Source: JBBROS01 sp965213855 (GTDB taxonomy: Bacteria > Pseudomonadota > Alphaproteobacteria > Acetobacterales > Acetobacteraceae). From it: a DNA stretch of 64,000 bases. Where the stretch lies: contig CBDCAA010000008.1 in assembly GCA_965213855.1 (NCBI GenBank), positions 248,001 through 312,000 of the forward strand, given 5' to 3'. The stretch's first letter is position 1. Each line of letters opens with the position of its first letter. Shown piece after piece: positions 26,609-35,880 of the stretch. The notes below the pieces were generated by a model that saw only the letters and a program-made list of their open reading frames with translations, searched no databases and was not told where the DNA came from. The position numbers and the translations under genes are program-made.

Positions 26609-28419
26609 AGCAGCGGTCGCTCCCCCGCGCGCGCGGGAAACGTGCACAGCGCGTCGCCGCGCCCCTGCAGCCGCACGGTCAGGCGGGAAAAGCTGTTGAT
26701 GCTGGTGTAAAGGCCCAGGAACCGGTCGATCACGCTCGCGAACACGTAGGCGCCGCTCCCCTCCAACCGCCCGGCGTCGAGCTCGAGCATCACATCCACC
26801 CCCCGGCAGATCGCCCCGCTGCCGGGCAGGCGGGCCGTGCCGCGGCGGCTGCTGATCGACCGTACCGCGTCCAACGCCGCCCGGGTCTCCGGGATGTCGC
26901 GCGGGTCGTGCAGCTGCAGGATCGCGCGCAGCGCCTCGGCGCCCTCCAGATCGTCGGTCAGCGACAGGTGGTTCAGCGACAGTTGTGAGATCAGCCCCCA
27001 CGCCATGCGCCGCCCCTGTGGTGGCCGCAGCGTGCGCGTGGGCGGCGTCAGGCACCGAACCGACGTCACCTCCGCCGCGCCGTCCATCATCGACACGCGC
27101 GGGCGGCTGCCGCCATAGGGCAGGTGCCGCGGCAAATCGCGGTTGAGGCACGTCGTCGCGACCGCCAGGATGCCGTCGGTCGGCGAATTGGGACCGAGCT
27201 CGCCATCGACGATGGCGATCGTCACGTCCGTGCTGTCGTCGCCCTCCGTCAGCCGCCGCCGCTGCGTCGTGTAGTACAGCGTCTGCCGTGCCGGGTCCGG
27301 GGCATGGTGGCTGGCAAAGAACGGCAGTACCGGGCGGGTCTGGCGCCCGGCCTCGCTCAGCGTCACCGACTCGATCGCGAACACTTCGCGCGTCGCGTGG
27401 CGGCGGGCATCGGGCACGACCGTGTACTCGGCCGTCTCGTGCGACAGCGCGACCGGTTCGGCGCGCTGGCTGAACAGGTTGACGATCGGCGTGCAACCGA
27501 GCACCAGGCTGTCCGGGCCGACATGGCGCTCCAGCTCCGGCACGGCACGATCGAAGTAGAAGAACAGCTCGATCCGGCGCCCGCCGCTCCGCAGCGTCTT
27601 GGCGCTGAGGCCGGCCAGGTCGACGAACATGAACTTCGCTGGAAAGCCAAAGTACTCGTGCAGCAGACGGTAGCCGGCGAACGACCGCGGCGAGTAGGGC
27701 AACAAGCCCTCATCCGGCTCGAACCCCGCCGGCGACACGGCCTGCCGCCCGAGGAACACCGCTCGCTGATCCTCCGGATGGTCCCCGACCGCAACGCCGA
27801 CCAGGTTGTTGCACAACAGCTCGTACAGCGCGCTGCCATGCTGCGGCAGCCCGCCAAGATAGAACCGCAGACGATCGAGGCCGAGCGTCTCGAAGGTCAT
27901 CCCGGGCGAGAGGCATTCGAGCACCACGCGCAGGCTGCAGGCCGCCCGGTCCGAGAACGGCCCAGCCGGCGCGACCAGCGGACGCACGCCGATCGACGCC
28001 GTCCGTACCGCGACCGGCCACAGCTCGAGGTCCTGCGTCGTCCGGTAGCGGCACGCCTCGCCCTCCACCGGCTCCATTTCCAATGGCGTGTGCCGCGGCA
28101 CGCGATAGCTTCCGTCCATGTCTTCCAGTGGCGCGAAGCAGGCAATCGAGGCGGACGGGAACGGTGCCAACGTGTGCGGATAGAGCGCGCCGAGCAGGCT
28201 TGCCGTCAGCTCCGGGAACTCGTCGTCCAGCTTCTGGCGGATGCGCGCAGCGACGAGCGCGAACGCCTCGATCAGCCTGGCCACATGCGGGTCGTCGACC
28301 GCGTCGGCACTCAGCCGCAGCCGCCCGGCGATCTTCGGATGCGCGTCGGCGAACTCGCCTGCCAGGTTCCGCAGGTAAGCCAGCTCCTGGTCGTATAGCG
28401 GCAGCAGCTGGTCAGACAT
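26605..28419 (-). CDS. tssF: T6SS baseplate protein TssF
   Basis: This 604-residue ImpG/VasA protein has the conserved N-terminus LLPLYDQELAYLRNLAGEFA and HPKIAGRLRL, then DPHVARLIEAFALVAARIRQ, LDDEFPELTASLLGALYPH, LHEYFGFPAKFMFVDL and a C-terminal LEGSGAYVFASVIDRFLGLY. Length matches the family. TssF dimerises in the baseplate wedge with TssG and TssE. ATG 28419 overlaps the end of tssE by eight bases. Confidence 0.95.
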   Translation of the reverse strand: MSDQLLPLYDQELAYLRNLAGEFADAHPKIAGRLRLSADAVDDPHVARLIEAFALVAARIRQKLDDEFPELTASLLGALYPHTLAPFPSASIACFAPLEDMDGSYRVPRHTPLEMEPVEGEACRYRTTQDLELWPVAVRTASIGVRPLVAPAGPFSDRAACSLRVVLECLSPGMTFETLGLDRLRFYLGGLPQHGSALYELLCNNLVGVAVGDHPEDQRAVFLGRQAVSPAGFEPDEGLLPYSPRSFAGYRLLHEYFGFPAKFMFVDLAGLSAKTLRSGGRRIELFFYFDRAVPELERHVGPDSLVLGCTPIVNLFSQRAEPVALSHETAEYTVVPDARRHATREVFAIESVTLSEAGRQTRPVLPFFASHHAPDPARQTLYYTTQRRRLTEGDDSTDVTIAIVDGELGPNSPTDGILAVATTCLNRDLPRHLPYGGSRPRVSMMDGAAEVTSVRCLTPPTRTLRPPQGRRMAWGLISQLSLNHLSLTDDLEGAEALRAILQLHDPRDIPETRAALDAVRSISSRRGTARLPGSGAICRGVDVMLELDAGRLEGSGAYVFASVIDRFLGLYTSINSFSRLTVRLQGRGDALCTFPARAGERPLL

Positions 28420-28900
28420 CGCTCGCCTCGGCGACGCTGAAGCGCAGGGTGGTCGGGTTGATCGAGGAGGCGAACAGCACCGGCGTCGGCCCCACCAACA
28501 GCACGACCGTCGCCTCGATCCGCAGCCGCAGCACGCGCTCGGCGCTCTCCCGCGGGTCGAGCACGGAGACGCTGACGTTGCGCAGCCGCGGCTCGAACGT
28601 CCGCACCGCCTCCTCGACTTTGGCCGCGAACACCTGCCGCTGCTCGCGCGTGGCCAGGTTGGCGCCGATGAAGTCGGCCACACCATAGCTGAGCAGGGAC
28701 GTGCGGAGCTGCCGCAGCCCGGGTGGCGGGGTGACGTGGCAGCGCCGGGCATTGAGCAGCGCTTCGAGGTCGCGGCACAGGCTTTCGAGCGCGTCGCGCG
28801 TCTGCGACTGGCGCGTGCGCGGCGGGTCGACGAGCAGATCGGGGGCGTTGTCCAGCAGGCGATCGAGCACCGAGGGCGCGCTCAGCGCGACGCCGCTCAT
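28412..28900 (-). CDS. tssE: T6SS baseplate protein TssE (gp25-like)
   Basis: This 162-residue protein has a GPW/gp25 lysozyme-like domain without catalytic residues. Landmarks are SVLDRLLDNAP at the N-terminus, LRDLEALLN-type helix (CRDLEALLNARR), LRTSLLSYGVADFIG and a C-terminal LRIEATV strand. TssE is the sheath-initiating wedge component. ATG 28900 overlaps the tagJ stop (ATGA). Confidence 0.93.
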   Translation of the reverse strand: MSGVALSAPSVLDRLLDNAPDLLVDPPRTRQSQTRDALESLCRDLEALLNARRCHVTPPPGLRQLRTSLLSYGVADFIGANLATREQRQVFAAKVEEAVRTFEPRLRNVSVSVLDPRESAERVLRLRIEATVVLLVGPTPVLFASSINPTTLRFSVAEASDV

Positions 28901-29724
28901 GACACGGCAGGCGATCGGTCGAATCGGATGTCGGTGATCTCGAGGATCGGCCTGGCCTCCTCGCCCAGCAACAGCACGCGCTGGCCAACCCCCGTCGCGG
29001 CCCCGCCCGGCGCCTCCCGCCAGTCGGTCGACATCGCCAGCCGCTGGCGTTCGTCGGCGCCCGGGTCGACGTACTGCGCGGGCACGACGATGTCAGCGAC
29101 CCGGCCATCCCAAAGCGTCAGCCGCGCCTCCCGCCAGAGCAGATCGATCGGCCGCTGCGGCGGCGAGAAGGCGACCGCTTCCACCTTCGCCAGATCGGTC
29201 CACATGTAGTGGCCGTCGTGGGTCAGGATCTCCCAGAACCAGGCGCAGCGGTCGTCGACGTCGCGGATGTCGTCGAACGGGGTTCCGTCCATGGTTCCTG
29301 CAAGATGCGGGCGGGCGTTCTCTGCGGCCTCCAGCGCCGCTGCGGTCGCAGGGCCGTCGCCTGCCCGCAGTGCGAGCGCGAGCGCCAAGGCGGCCCGCTC
29401 GGCAGCGCTTGGTTCGGCCAGCAGGGCCGGGACGGCCGCGGCCTCGAACCACGCTTCGCGCGCCACAGCTGCACGGATCAGGTGGCGCATGCGGGCCAGC
29501 GCCACCGGGCGGTCGACGGTCTGTTGCGCGACGACGGCGAGCTGCGCCTCCGCCCGGTCGAACGCGCCCGCAAGGCAGAGCAGCTCGGCGAGCGTCGAGC
29601 GCGCCGCAGCGTCGGTCGGGTTGGCGCGGACGCGGGCAAGCAGCTGGGCGGTCGCGTCGCCGAGCCGACCCTCGGCCAAGGCGGCGCGGATGGCGGCGGG
29701 GACATCCTCGGCAGGCGGCGACAT
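28897..29724 (-). CDS. tagJ: T6SS accessory protein TagJ (ImpE)
   Basis: This 275-residue protein has a TPR-like N-terminal half (about 8-150, including ALAEGRLGDATAQLLARVRA and ARSTLAELLCLAGAFDRAEA) and the ImpE C-terminal block: DDRCAWFWEILTHDGHYMWT, EAVAFSPPQRPIDLLWREAR, IVVPAQYVDP and GQRVLLLGEEARPILEI. TagJ in studied systems binds the N-domain of ClpV or the sheath and modulates sheath recycling. No clpV gene is in this window, so its partner must be encoded elsewhere if the system works. Confidence 0.88.
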   Translation of the reverse strand: MSPPAEDVPAAIRAALAEGRLGDATAQLLARVRANPTDAAARSTLAELLCLAGAFDRAEAQLAVVAQQTVDRPVALARMRHLIRAAVAREAWFEAAAVPALLAEPSAAERAALALALALRAGDGPATAAALEAAENARPHLAGTMDGTPFDDIRDVDDRCAWFWEILTHDGHYMWTDLAKVEAVAFSPPQRPIDLLWREARLTLWDGRVADIVVPAQYVDPGADERQRLAMSTDWREAPGGAATGVGQRVLLLGEEARPILEITDIRFDRSPAVS

Positions 29725-29735
29725 CGAATGTTTCC

Positions 29736-31112
29736 TCAGCGGCGTTCGCTCGCCAGGTCGGTCACCAGGCGGAAGCTGGTGGCGATGCTGTCGAGCTGGA
29801 AATGGGGTTGCAGCCGGATGGTGCAGCCGAGCGCGCCGGGGCGGCCGGCGATCTCACGCACGTCGATCGACGCCTCGCGCAGCGGGAAGCGCGCCCGCAT
29901 CTCGTCGGTGGCGCCGTCGGAACCGAGGCAATACTGGTTCAGCCAGGCGTTGAGCTGCCGCTCGACGTCCTTGGCGCCCACGTAGCCGCCGACCCGGTCG
30001 CGGATCATGACCAGCAGGTAGTGCGAGAAGCGCGACACGCATAGCACGTATTGCAGCATCGACGAGATGCGCGCGTTCCAGGTCGCCTCGTCGCGGTCGT
30101 AGCGCGCCGGCTGGTGCAGCGAGGCGTTGCTGTTGAACAGCAGCGCCGTGGAGTAGGGCGCCGCCGTGACGGGCACGATCCCGAGATCGCTCAACTGCTG
30201 CTCCTGGACGCCGCTCACGCGGATCTCGAGCGGGGGCTGGGCAGCGATGCCGTGCGCGTCCGTGGTGAAGACGTAGGCGGGAAGCTCGGTCACGAGGCCG
30301 CCGGCGACGCGGTCCTGCGGCACGCCGCGCAGGTCGGCGAACCAGCCGCTCTGGTCGAAGCGACGGATGATGGCGACGGCAAACACGAAGGCGGCATTGC
30401 CCCAGAGCAGCCCCTCGCCGGCGGCCCCAAGGTCTTCGGCATAGCGGAACCCGTCATAGCGCCGCCGGTCGTCGGGCTGATACGGCCGGCGCAGCAGCAC
30501 GCGCGGCAGCACCACGCCGAGGAACCGCGTATCCTCCCGCTGCCGCAGCGTGCGCCAACGCAGGTGCTCCGGCCCGTCCAGCGACGCCGCCAGGTCGAGC
30601 CCGCCCATGGTCCCGAACCCATCGAGGCCCAGCAGCCGTGGCGCGGCGCCCAGCAGCACCGGGCAGAAGGCGGCGGCGCCCACCGCGGCCAGACCCTGCA
30701 GCGCCGCGATATCGTCGGTTGGCTTGCCGCGCCCCGGCCGGTGCGCGATGGCGAAGTCCGCCATCAGCAGCCCCAGCGGATACCCGCCGGGCGATCCGAT
30801 CTCCTCGCTGTAGATCAGGCGAAACAGATTGCTCTGGTCGAACTCGACTGCCTGGTCGAAGTCCCGGCACACCTCGGGCCATGTCAGGTCCAGCAGGCGC
30901 AGCCGCACTTGCCGCGTCTGCCCCACCACGCCCAGCAGCAGCAAGAGCCCGCGCCAAGACGCCTCCAGCGCCTGGAACGGTGGCGCGTGCAGCACGGCGT
31001 CGACCTGGCATGACACCGCGGCGTCGATGGCGGCGATCAGCCGCTCGATGTGCGACACCGTGCGCCCGGTGTCGGACGGGCGCACGGTGTCGATCGACAT
31101 CACGTCAGGCAT
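29736..31112 (-). CDS. Second TssC-like sheath protein (ImpD type)
   Basis: This 458-residue protein is clearly homologous to TssC: HIERLIAAIDAAVSCQVDAV, LEASWRGLLLLL, FDQSNLFRLIYSEEIGSPGG, LVMIRDRVGGYVG and FPLREASIDVREIAGRPGA. It is diverged from the TssC encoded next to it. Alphaproteobacterial imp clusters carry the same pair (ImpC and ImpD), and this gene holds the ImpD position before impE. It may replace or cap TssC in part of the sheath or help initiate it; the exact role is not established. Eleven bases separate it from tagJ. Confidence 0.85.
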   Translation of the reverse strand: MPDVMSIDTVRPSDTGRTVSHIERLIAAIDAAVSCQVDAVLHAPPFQALEASWRGLLLLLGVVGQTRQVRLRLLDLTWPEVCRDFDQAVEFDQSNLFRLIYSEEIGSPGGYPLGLLMADFAIAHRPGRGKPTDDIAALQGLAAVGAAAFCPVLLGAAPRLLGLDGFGTMGGLDLAASLDGPEHLRWRTLRQREDTRFLGVVLPRVLLRRPYQPDDRRRYDGFRYAEDLGAAGEGLLWGNAAFVFAVAIIRRFDQSGWFADLRGVPQDRVAGGLVTELPAYVFTTDAHGIAAQPPLEIRVSGVQEQQLSDLGIVPVTAAPYSTALLFNSNASLHQPARYDRDEATWNARISSMLQYVLCVSRFSHYLLVMIRDRVGGYVGAKDVERQLNAWLNQYCLGSDGATDEMRARFPLREASIDVREIAGRPGALGCTIRLQPHFQLDSIATSFRLVTDLASERR

Positions 31113-31160
31113 GGCACGGCCGGGCCTGCGACGGCGTCAGCAACTGCCGCTGCGCCGCGA

Positions 31161-32657
31161 TCAACCCGCCTTCGGGATGCGGGCGACCAGGCGCATGGAC
31201 GTCGTCAGCTCTTCCAGCTGCAGCCACGGGCGCAACCAGGCGACGGCGTTGTAGGAGCCGGGGCGGCCTGGGATCTCGCGCACCGTCACCTTCGCCTCCC
31301 GGAGCGGATACTGCAGCTTCATTGCCTGGCCCGGGTTCTGGTTCGAGTTGGCGTAGTTCTGGATCCAGCGGTTCAGCCAGTCCTCGCACTCTGTCGCCTC
31401 CATGAACGACCCGATCTTGTCACGGCCGATCACCTTGAGGTAGTGGGCGAAGCGCGACGTCGCCATAAGATAGGGCAGGCGGGCGGAGATTGCCTCGTTG
31501 TCGGTTGCTTCCGGCCTGTCATATTTTTTCGGCTTGTGCGTCGTCTGCGCGCCGAAGAACACCGCATAGTCAGTGTTCTTGTAATGGCACAGCGGCAGGA
31601 AGCCGAGCCGAGCGAGCTCATTGTCCCGCCGGTCGGTGATGCCGACCTCGGTCGGGCACTTCAGGTCGCTGTCGCCGTCGTCGCTGCTGAACACGTGCAT
31701 CGGCAGCGCCTCGACCTTGCCGCCGTTCTCGGCCCCGCGAATGGCCGTGCACCAGCCGTTCTTGGCGAATGCGTCCGTCAGCCGCGCGCCCATCACGAAC
31801 GCCGCGTTCATCCAGCAATACTCGTCGTGCGGCAGCGCCTCGACCGCGCCGTTCGTGCCGAGCGCGCCCTCCTCGTAGTCGAACTCCTCGATCGGCACCG
31901 TCTGCCGCCCGTATGGCAGGCGCGCCAGCACCCGCGGCATCGTCAGCGTGACGAACCGGCTGTCCTCGCTTTCGCGGAAGCTCCGCCAATTCGCATACTC
32001 GATCGTGTCGAAGATCTTCTCCAGGTCGCGCGGCCGCGCCAGCTCGGAGAAGTTCTGGAACCCGAACAGGTTCGGGCTCGCCGCCGAGATGAACGGGCAG
32101 AACCCGGCCGCCGCAACGCTGGCCATGCCGCGCAGCAGTTCCACGTCCTCATACCCGCGGCTGAACTCGTAGTCGCCGATCAGGGCGCCGTACGGCTCGC
32201 CGCCGGGCGTGCCGAACTCATTCTCGTAGACGCTCTTGAAGATTTGGCTCTGATCGAACTCGGTCGCCTTCGCCAGGTCGCGGCCCAGCTCCCGCTTGGT
32301 CGCGTTCAGCACCCGGATCTTGAGGTTCGCCGAGGTCTCGCTGTTCATCACCAAGTGCTTCAGCCCGCGCCAGCTCCCCTCGAGCTTCACGAAGTCCGGG
32401 TGGTGCATGACGGCTGCGAGTTGCGCCGAGACCTTCGCGTCCAGCGCCGCAATCGCTTGGTTGATGGTGATCGTCAGGTTGCGGCTGTAGCTGACCGTGC
32501 CGGACAGCGCCTCCTCGGTCAGCGTGCGCAGCAGCAGCTCGGCCCGGTCCGGCTCGGTCTGCTTCGTGGCTGCGATCGCGCGGTCGAGCAGGCTCGGCTC
32601 GGACGCAGCTGCCGCCGGCGTCGCGGCGGCCGCCGGAGCGGTCTGATGATCGCTCAT
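31161..32657 (-). CDS. tssC: T6SS contractile sheath protein TssC
   Basis: This 498-residue VipB/ImpC protein shows AIAALDAKVSAQLAAVMHHP, LEGSWRGLKHLVMNSE, FDQSQIFKSVYENEFGTPGG, MPRVLARLPYG, HYLKVIGRDKIGSFM and LREAKVTVREIPGRPGSYNA. It forms the contractile sheath with TssB around the Hcp tube. ATG 32657 overlaps the tssB stop (ATGA), as in most systems, which keeps the two sheath subunits balanced. A 48-base gap follows before the second TssC-like gene. Confidence 0.96.
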   Translation of the reverse strand: MSDHQTAPAAAATPAAAASEPSLLDRAIAATKQTEPDRAELLLRTLTEEALSGTVSYSRNLTITINQAIAALDAKVSAQLAAVMHHPDFVKLEGSWRGLKHLVMNSETSANLKIRVLNATKRELGRDLAKATEFDQSQIFKSVYENEFGTPGGEPYGALIGDYEFSRGYEDVELLRGMASVAAAGFCPFISAASPNLFGFQNFSELARPRDLEKIFDTIEYANWRSFRESEDSRFVTLTMPRVLARLPYGRQTVPIEEFDYEEGALGTNGAVEALPHDEYCWMNAAFVMGARLTDAFAKNGWCTAIRGAENGGKVEALPMHVFSSDDGDSDLKCPTEVGITDRRDNELARLGFLPLCHYKNTDYAVFFGAQTTHKPKKYDRPEATDNEAISARLPYLMATSRFAHYLKVIGRDKIGSFMEATECEDWLNRWIQNYANSNQNPGQAMKLQYPLREAKVTVREIPGRPGSYNAVAWLRPWLQLEELTTSMRLVARIPKAG

Positions 32658-33178
32658 GGTGCGTCCCCGGCCGGGGCGGTCGTCTGTCGGCCGGACAGCT
32701 CGGCCGAAAGCCGCTTCATCTCCTCGTCGCTCTGAAGGATTTGCTCGAGCAGCACTTCCAGCTCCTCGGAGCGGTCCGCCTTGGCCAGCAAGTCGCGCAG
32801 CTGGTTGCGCTTGGCAAGCAGGTTCTTGAGCGCAGGGATCTGGTCGGCCACACGCGCGGGCTCGAAATCCTCCATCGTGCGGAACTTCAATTGGACGCCG
32901 AACTCGCTCTCGTCCCCGCGCAGCGTGTTCTTGACCCGGAACTGCAGCCCGGGCGTCATCCGCGCCAGCACGTCGTCGAAGTTGTCGCGGTCGATCTGGA
33001 CAAACTTGCGGTCCTTCAACGGCTTCAGCGGCTCGGTCGGATGCCCCGAGAAATCGCCAAGCACGCCGACCACGAACGGCAGCTCTTTCTCGACCTGCGC
33101 ACCTTCGGTCTCGACCTCGTACTTGATGTGGACCCGGGGGCGGCGGACGCGTTCGAGCTTTTCATGGATGCTTGGCAT
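32654..33178 (-). CDS. tssB: T6SS contractile sheath protein TssB
   Basis: This 174-residue VipA/ImpB protein has MPSIHEKLERVRRPRVHIKY, LPFVVGVLGDFSGHP, FVQIDRDNFDDVLARM and FRTMEDFEPARVADQIP, the conserved blocks of the small sheath subunit. I start it at ATG 33178, which has GGAGG nine bases upstream; an in-frame GTG two codons earlier (33184) falls too close to that site. It is coupled to tssC. Confidence 0.95.
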   Translation of the reverse strand: MPSIHEKLERVRRPRVHIKYEVETEGAQVEKELPFVVGVLGDFSGHPTEPLKPLKDRKFVQIDRDNFDDVLARMTPGLQFRVKNTLRGDESEFGVQLKFRTMEDFEPARVADQIPALKNLLAKRNQLRDLLAKADRSEELEVLLEQILQSDEEMKRLSAELSGRQTTAPAGDAP

Positions 33179-33232
33179 GATCACGACCTCCAGGACACGT
33201 TATTGGCATAAGCGTCGAACCGTTCCGGAAGT

Positions 33233-34321
33233 TCATCCCCGGCCCGGAGTTTCGGGCCAGATCCCCGCCACGGTCAAATAGGTCCGCCGCACCGTCTCGT
33301 CCGGGATCAACTCTGCCAGCAGTTCTGGCAATGACAAGCGGGCCCTGCGGATCAGCGTCTCGAGCGTATAGGCCGTCGTCGAGTTCGGTTCGTGCTCGCG
33401 GAAGAAGGCGGCGACCCGGGCCAGTTCGCGCAGGGCGTCCTCGCGCGTATTGAGCGGCGCCGGGCCGGACGGCGCCGGCGTGGGCGCAAGCGCGGACGCG
33501 GACTCGACCGAAGCCGCTTCAGGCACGATGGACGGGGCCGCCGCGGCAGCCGCCACCGGCTCTCCGGTCAGCAGGTCGATGCTGAGGCCCGAGATGTCGC
33601 GCAGCGCATCCTGGGCTTCCATTAGCGTGTTGGCGATTGTCGACGACGGCGGGGACGCCTCGCCGCACAGCGCGTCCAACCGGTGGGACAGGTCGGTGAA
33701 GGCCGACGCCGCGCTGGCGAGCTCGGCATAGATCGCCTTGAAGTCCGCCGCGGACGTCGCCTTCACGGCCTGCTCCAGCAGCGCCGATTCCTTCGCCTTC
33801 GTCCCGCGCTTGCGCATGACCATGTAGTGCCATAGCCCGGCCGGCTCGCCCGAACCCGGCGCCGTGATCGGCGCCAAACGCAATGGCTGGATCAAGGCGC
33901 CCTCCGCGCCCACGCCGTTCAGCCCAGCCAACGGCGCGACCTTGGCGCTGATGTCCTCAGGGTCGAGCGAGTGCAAACCATCCCAGTAGCGCTCGATCAA
34001 TCCGTCGATCAGGGCGAACCCATACCGCAGCCCGGCATATCCGTGCAGGCGCAGCGCAGCCTCGGTCAGCCAGACCGCAACCTCCAAATCCTTGCTGCGG
34101 TGGGCGAGCACGTCTTCGGCGAGCGCCATGATCTGCCGCCACTCCGGCGACAAAGGCGCCCCTTCCGCTTCCGCTTCGGCCCGCCGCTCCGCCAGCCGGG
34201 CGGCGGCGCGGGCGTCCTTTAAGCCGTAGTAGACGGCCGCCCCCTCGCCGTCCTGGCGGACGTCGGTCCCGCACGGCGCCTCGCCCGGGATCGGTGCGAG
34301 AAGCTTGTCGAGGTCAAACAC
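33233..34321 (-). CDS. tssA: T6SS protein TssA (ImpA)
   Basis: This 362-residue protein has an ImpA_N domain with LLAPIPGEAPCGTDVRQDGE, AVWLTEAALRLHGYAGLRYG and RYWDGLHSLDPEDISAKVAP. An Ala/Pro-rich linker follows (about 240-290), then a C-terminal region with AAFFREHEPNSTTAYTLETL and RRARLSLPELLAELIPDETV, typical of the short TssA class. TssA primes baseplate and sheath assembly. The start is GTG 34321. It is separated by 54 bases from tssB and preceded by two unknown genes in the same direction that are probably in the same transcript. Confidence 0.9.
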   Translation of the reverse strand: MFDLDKLLAPIPGEAPCGTDVRQDGEGAAVYYGLKDARAAARLAERRAEAEAEGAPLSPEWRQIMALAEDVLAHRSKDLEVAVWLTEAALRLHGYAGLRYGFALIDGLIERYWDGLHSLDPEDISAKVAPLAGLNGVGAEGALIQPLRLAPITAPGSGEPAGLWHYMVMRKRGTKAKESALLEQAVKATSAADFKAIYAELASAASAFTDLSHRLDALCGEASPPSSTIANTLMEAQDALRDISGLSIDLLTGEPVAAAAAAPSIVPEAASVESASALAPTPAPSGPAPLNTREDALRELARVAAFFREHEPNSTTAYTLETLIRRARLSLPELLAELIPDETVRRTYLTVAGIWPETPGRG

Positions 34322-34342
34322 GGTTGCGTCCGCTGCTGGACA

Positions 34343-34918
34343 TCATTTGAACGGTTCGGAGCGCCCCTTCAGCCCGGTCGTCTTCGGCTCGAACGCGGCA
34401 AACCCGAACGGGACCGTGATCAGTCCAATCTGGTCGGCATCCAGGTCATGCCCGATCGCGATCACGGGACATCCATCCAACTTCTTCCCATGCGACTGGC
34501 ACTCAGTCGTCCCGAGTTCAAAGATGTCGAACCGATGATCCGCCTCGGCGATCTCCCGCGGGAATGCACCGATCGGCAACGCGATATAGTCGCGCAACAA
34601 CACCGTCTTCTTTTGAGCTGACGTGATCTTCCCCGAGAACACGTCCCATAATTGGAGCGTGTCGCCTATGAGGACCTTCCGTCCTAGAAGCGCTTCCATC
34701 CCGGGCACCTCCAGGAACATCGGCGGCGCCCCGATCACCTCACCGATCGTCCAATCGCCGGAGATTTCGGCGGGGGCGCCGGCATGCGTCTGGCCGATGG
34801 CCGGGGCAGTCCCTAGAGCGACGAGGCCCGCAATGGCCAGTCTCACGGCGACCGCTCGGCGCCGAACACGGGCGCCATCACGGCCGAGCGGTCTCGAAAC
34901 CCGAACTGTGCTTGGCAT
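34343..34918 (-). CDS. Unknown exported protein upstream of tssA
   Basis: About 191 residues if started at ATG 34918. A basic N-terminus precedes the hydrophobic segment LAIAGLVALGTAPAIG and a plausible signal peptidase site before QTHAGAP, so export to the periplasm is likely. The mature part has SGDWTIGEVIGAPPMFLEVP, LIGDTLQLWDVFSGKI and a short Cys pair (TTECQSHGKKLDGCP), perhaps one disulfide. The WTIGEVI and GDTL segments recall small lipocalin-like periplasmic proteins, but no family is recognised. The gene lies 21 bases before tssA in the same direction, suggesting a T6SS-linked role. An ATG 18 codons earlier would add an Ala-rich lead. Confidence 0.6.
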   Translation of the reverse strand: MPSTVRVSRPLGRDGARVRRRAVAVRLAIAGLVALGTAPAIGQTHAGAPAEISGDWTIGEVIGAPPMFLEVPGMEALLGRKVLIGDTLQLWDVFSGKITSAQKKTVLLRDYIALPIGAFPREIAEADHRFDIFELGTTECQSHGKKLDGCPVIAIGHDLDADQIGLITVPFGFAAFEPKTTGLKGRSEPFK

Positions 34919-34973
34919 AGAGCGGGTCGCTCCGGCGGCAGCGGGGCGAAAAGCGGCAGCGGCGACCGCCATT

Positions 34974-35594
34974 CTACTTCGGCGACCACACGACGGTGAT
35001 GTCCTTCAGCACGCTGGCGTACGACGATGCGACCGAGCCGCCTTCGCCCTGATGCTCCCGCGATCCGCTGAGCTCGCCGCTGGCGATACCGTAGGATGCG
35101 CCGACCTTGCCGCCGACGGTCGTCTTGTCGGATGCCGCGGTCGATGTGTCCGTTTCCGTCGCTCGCACCACGGACGCCTTGAAGATGATGTGGGCATTCG
35201 GTACCGCCCCGTAGCGGCACGTGTGGCGTATCATGATGGGCCGGGGACCCGACGCCTCATTGACGAGCGTCGCAACCAGCGTCATGGCGCCGCCGCGTAT
35301 ATCGGCCATCACGCGCGGGAACACCACGGCGCCATTGTCGCCCAACGGCTTCATGCTCCCGAACGGGGCGGTCATGGTGTTGTACACGATCGCGCCGTCC
35401 AGGTCGGACAGGCCGACCAGGAACCGGTAATGGCCGACGTTGAACATGTCGGCATCTTCAAACCAGATCTGCAGGTTTGCCGGCTTGAGATGAGACAGAA
35501 CCCTTCGGTCAGACGTCAATGAGCCGCTCACGCCGGAATCCTTTTCAGCATATCCCCGGCGAACAACGCCGATGGTGGACAAACGATCGCTCAC
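34974..35594 (-). CDS. Unknown protein, first gene of the T6SS operon
   Basis: This 206-residue protein begins at a GTG with AGGA about four bases upstream. No signal peptide or membrane segment is visible. The first 140 residues look like a beta-rich fold (LQIWFEDADMFNVGHYRFLV, GLSDLDGAIVYNTM, LVATLVNEASGPRPIMIRHT). The C-terminal 60 are Ser/Thr/Gly-rich (TSTAASDKTTVGGKVGASYG) before ITVVWSPK. No family is recognised. The gene is followed after 55 bases by the exported protein and then tssA. Its position suggests a strain- or lineage-specific T6SS accessory, regulator or substrate; none can be chosen from sequence alone. Confidence 0.55.
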   Translation of the reverse strand: MSDRLSTIGVVRRGYAEKDSGVSGSLTSDRRVLSHLKPANLQIWFEDADMFNVGHYRFLVGLSDLDGAIVYNTMTAPFGSMKPLGDNGAVVFPRVMADIRGGAMTLVATLVNEASGPRPIMIRHTCRYGAVPNAHIIFKASVVRATETDTSTAASDKTTVGGKVGASYGIASGELSGSREHQGEGGSVASSYASVLKDITVVWSPK

Positions 35595-35880
35595 AATCCT
35601 GTGATAAGCGCCTCAAATGCGGCCCGACGCCGATTAGGAGCATTGCCGCGATAAAGAAACTTTCGTGACCACTTTCGCCAGTCCACGTCATTACGTGCAT
35701 AACCCTGGTTCGATCACGCAGGACCTTAGAATACAGCCCACCGGATTGCATCGCCAGTGAACCACTTCGTCCGCTTTGCGTTGTTGCCGCGTGGTTGCTT
35801 GGCTACAGGTGCCGGGAGAACCGGTCAGCCGGCGACCTCGCGTGTCTTGACCGATTCATTGGGCGATAAGGGAGCAGCGG
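35595..35880. promoter_or_regulatory. Divergent control region between the T6SS operon and hcp
   Basis: This 286-base spacer separates the minus-strand T6SS operon from the plus-strand hcp-vgrG genes and must hold both promoters. No gene is convincing in it. It contains a short inverted repeat CACGT-CATT-ACGTG at 35684-35697, a possible operator. A Shine-Dalgarno-like AAGGGAG lies ahead of the hcp ATG. I found no clear -24/-12 (sigma54) pair and no strong sigma70 pair, so start sites are left open. Confidence 0.45.

Noticed and set aside
35545..35751. A 68-codon minus-strand frame in the hcp control region
   Set aside because: No ribosome site or motif, and it overlaps the start of the better supported gene at 35594.
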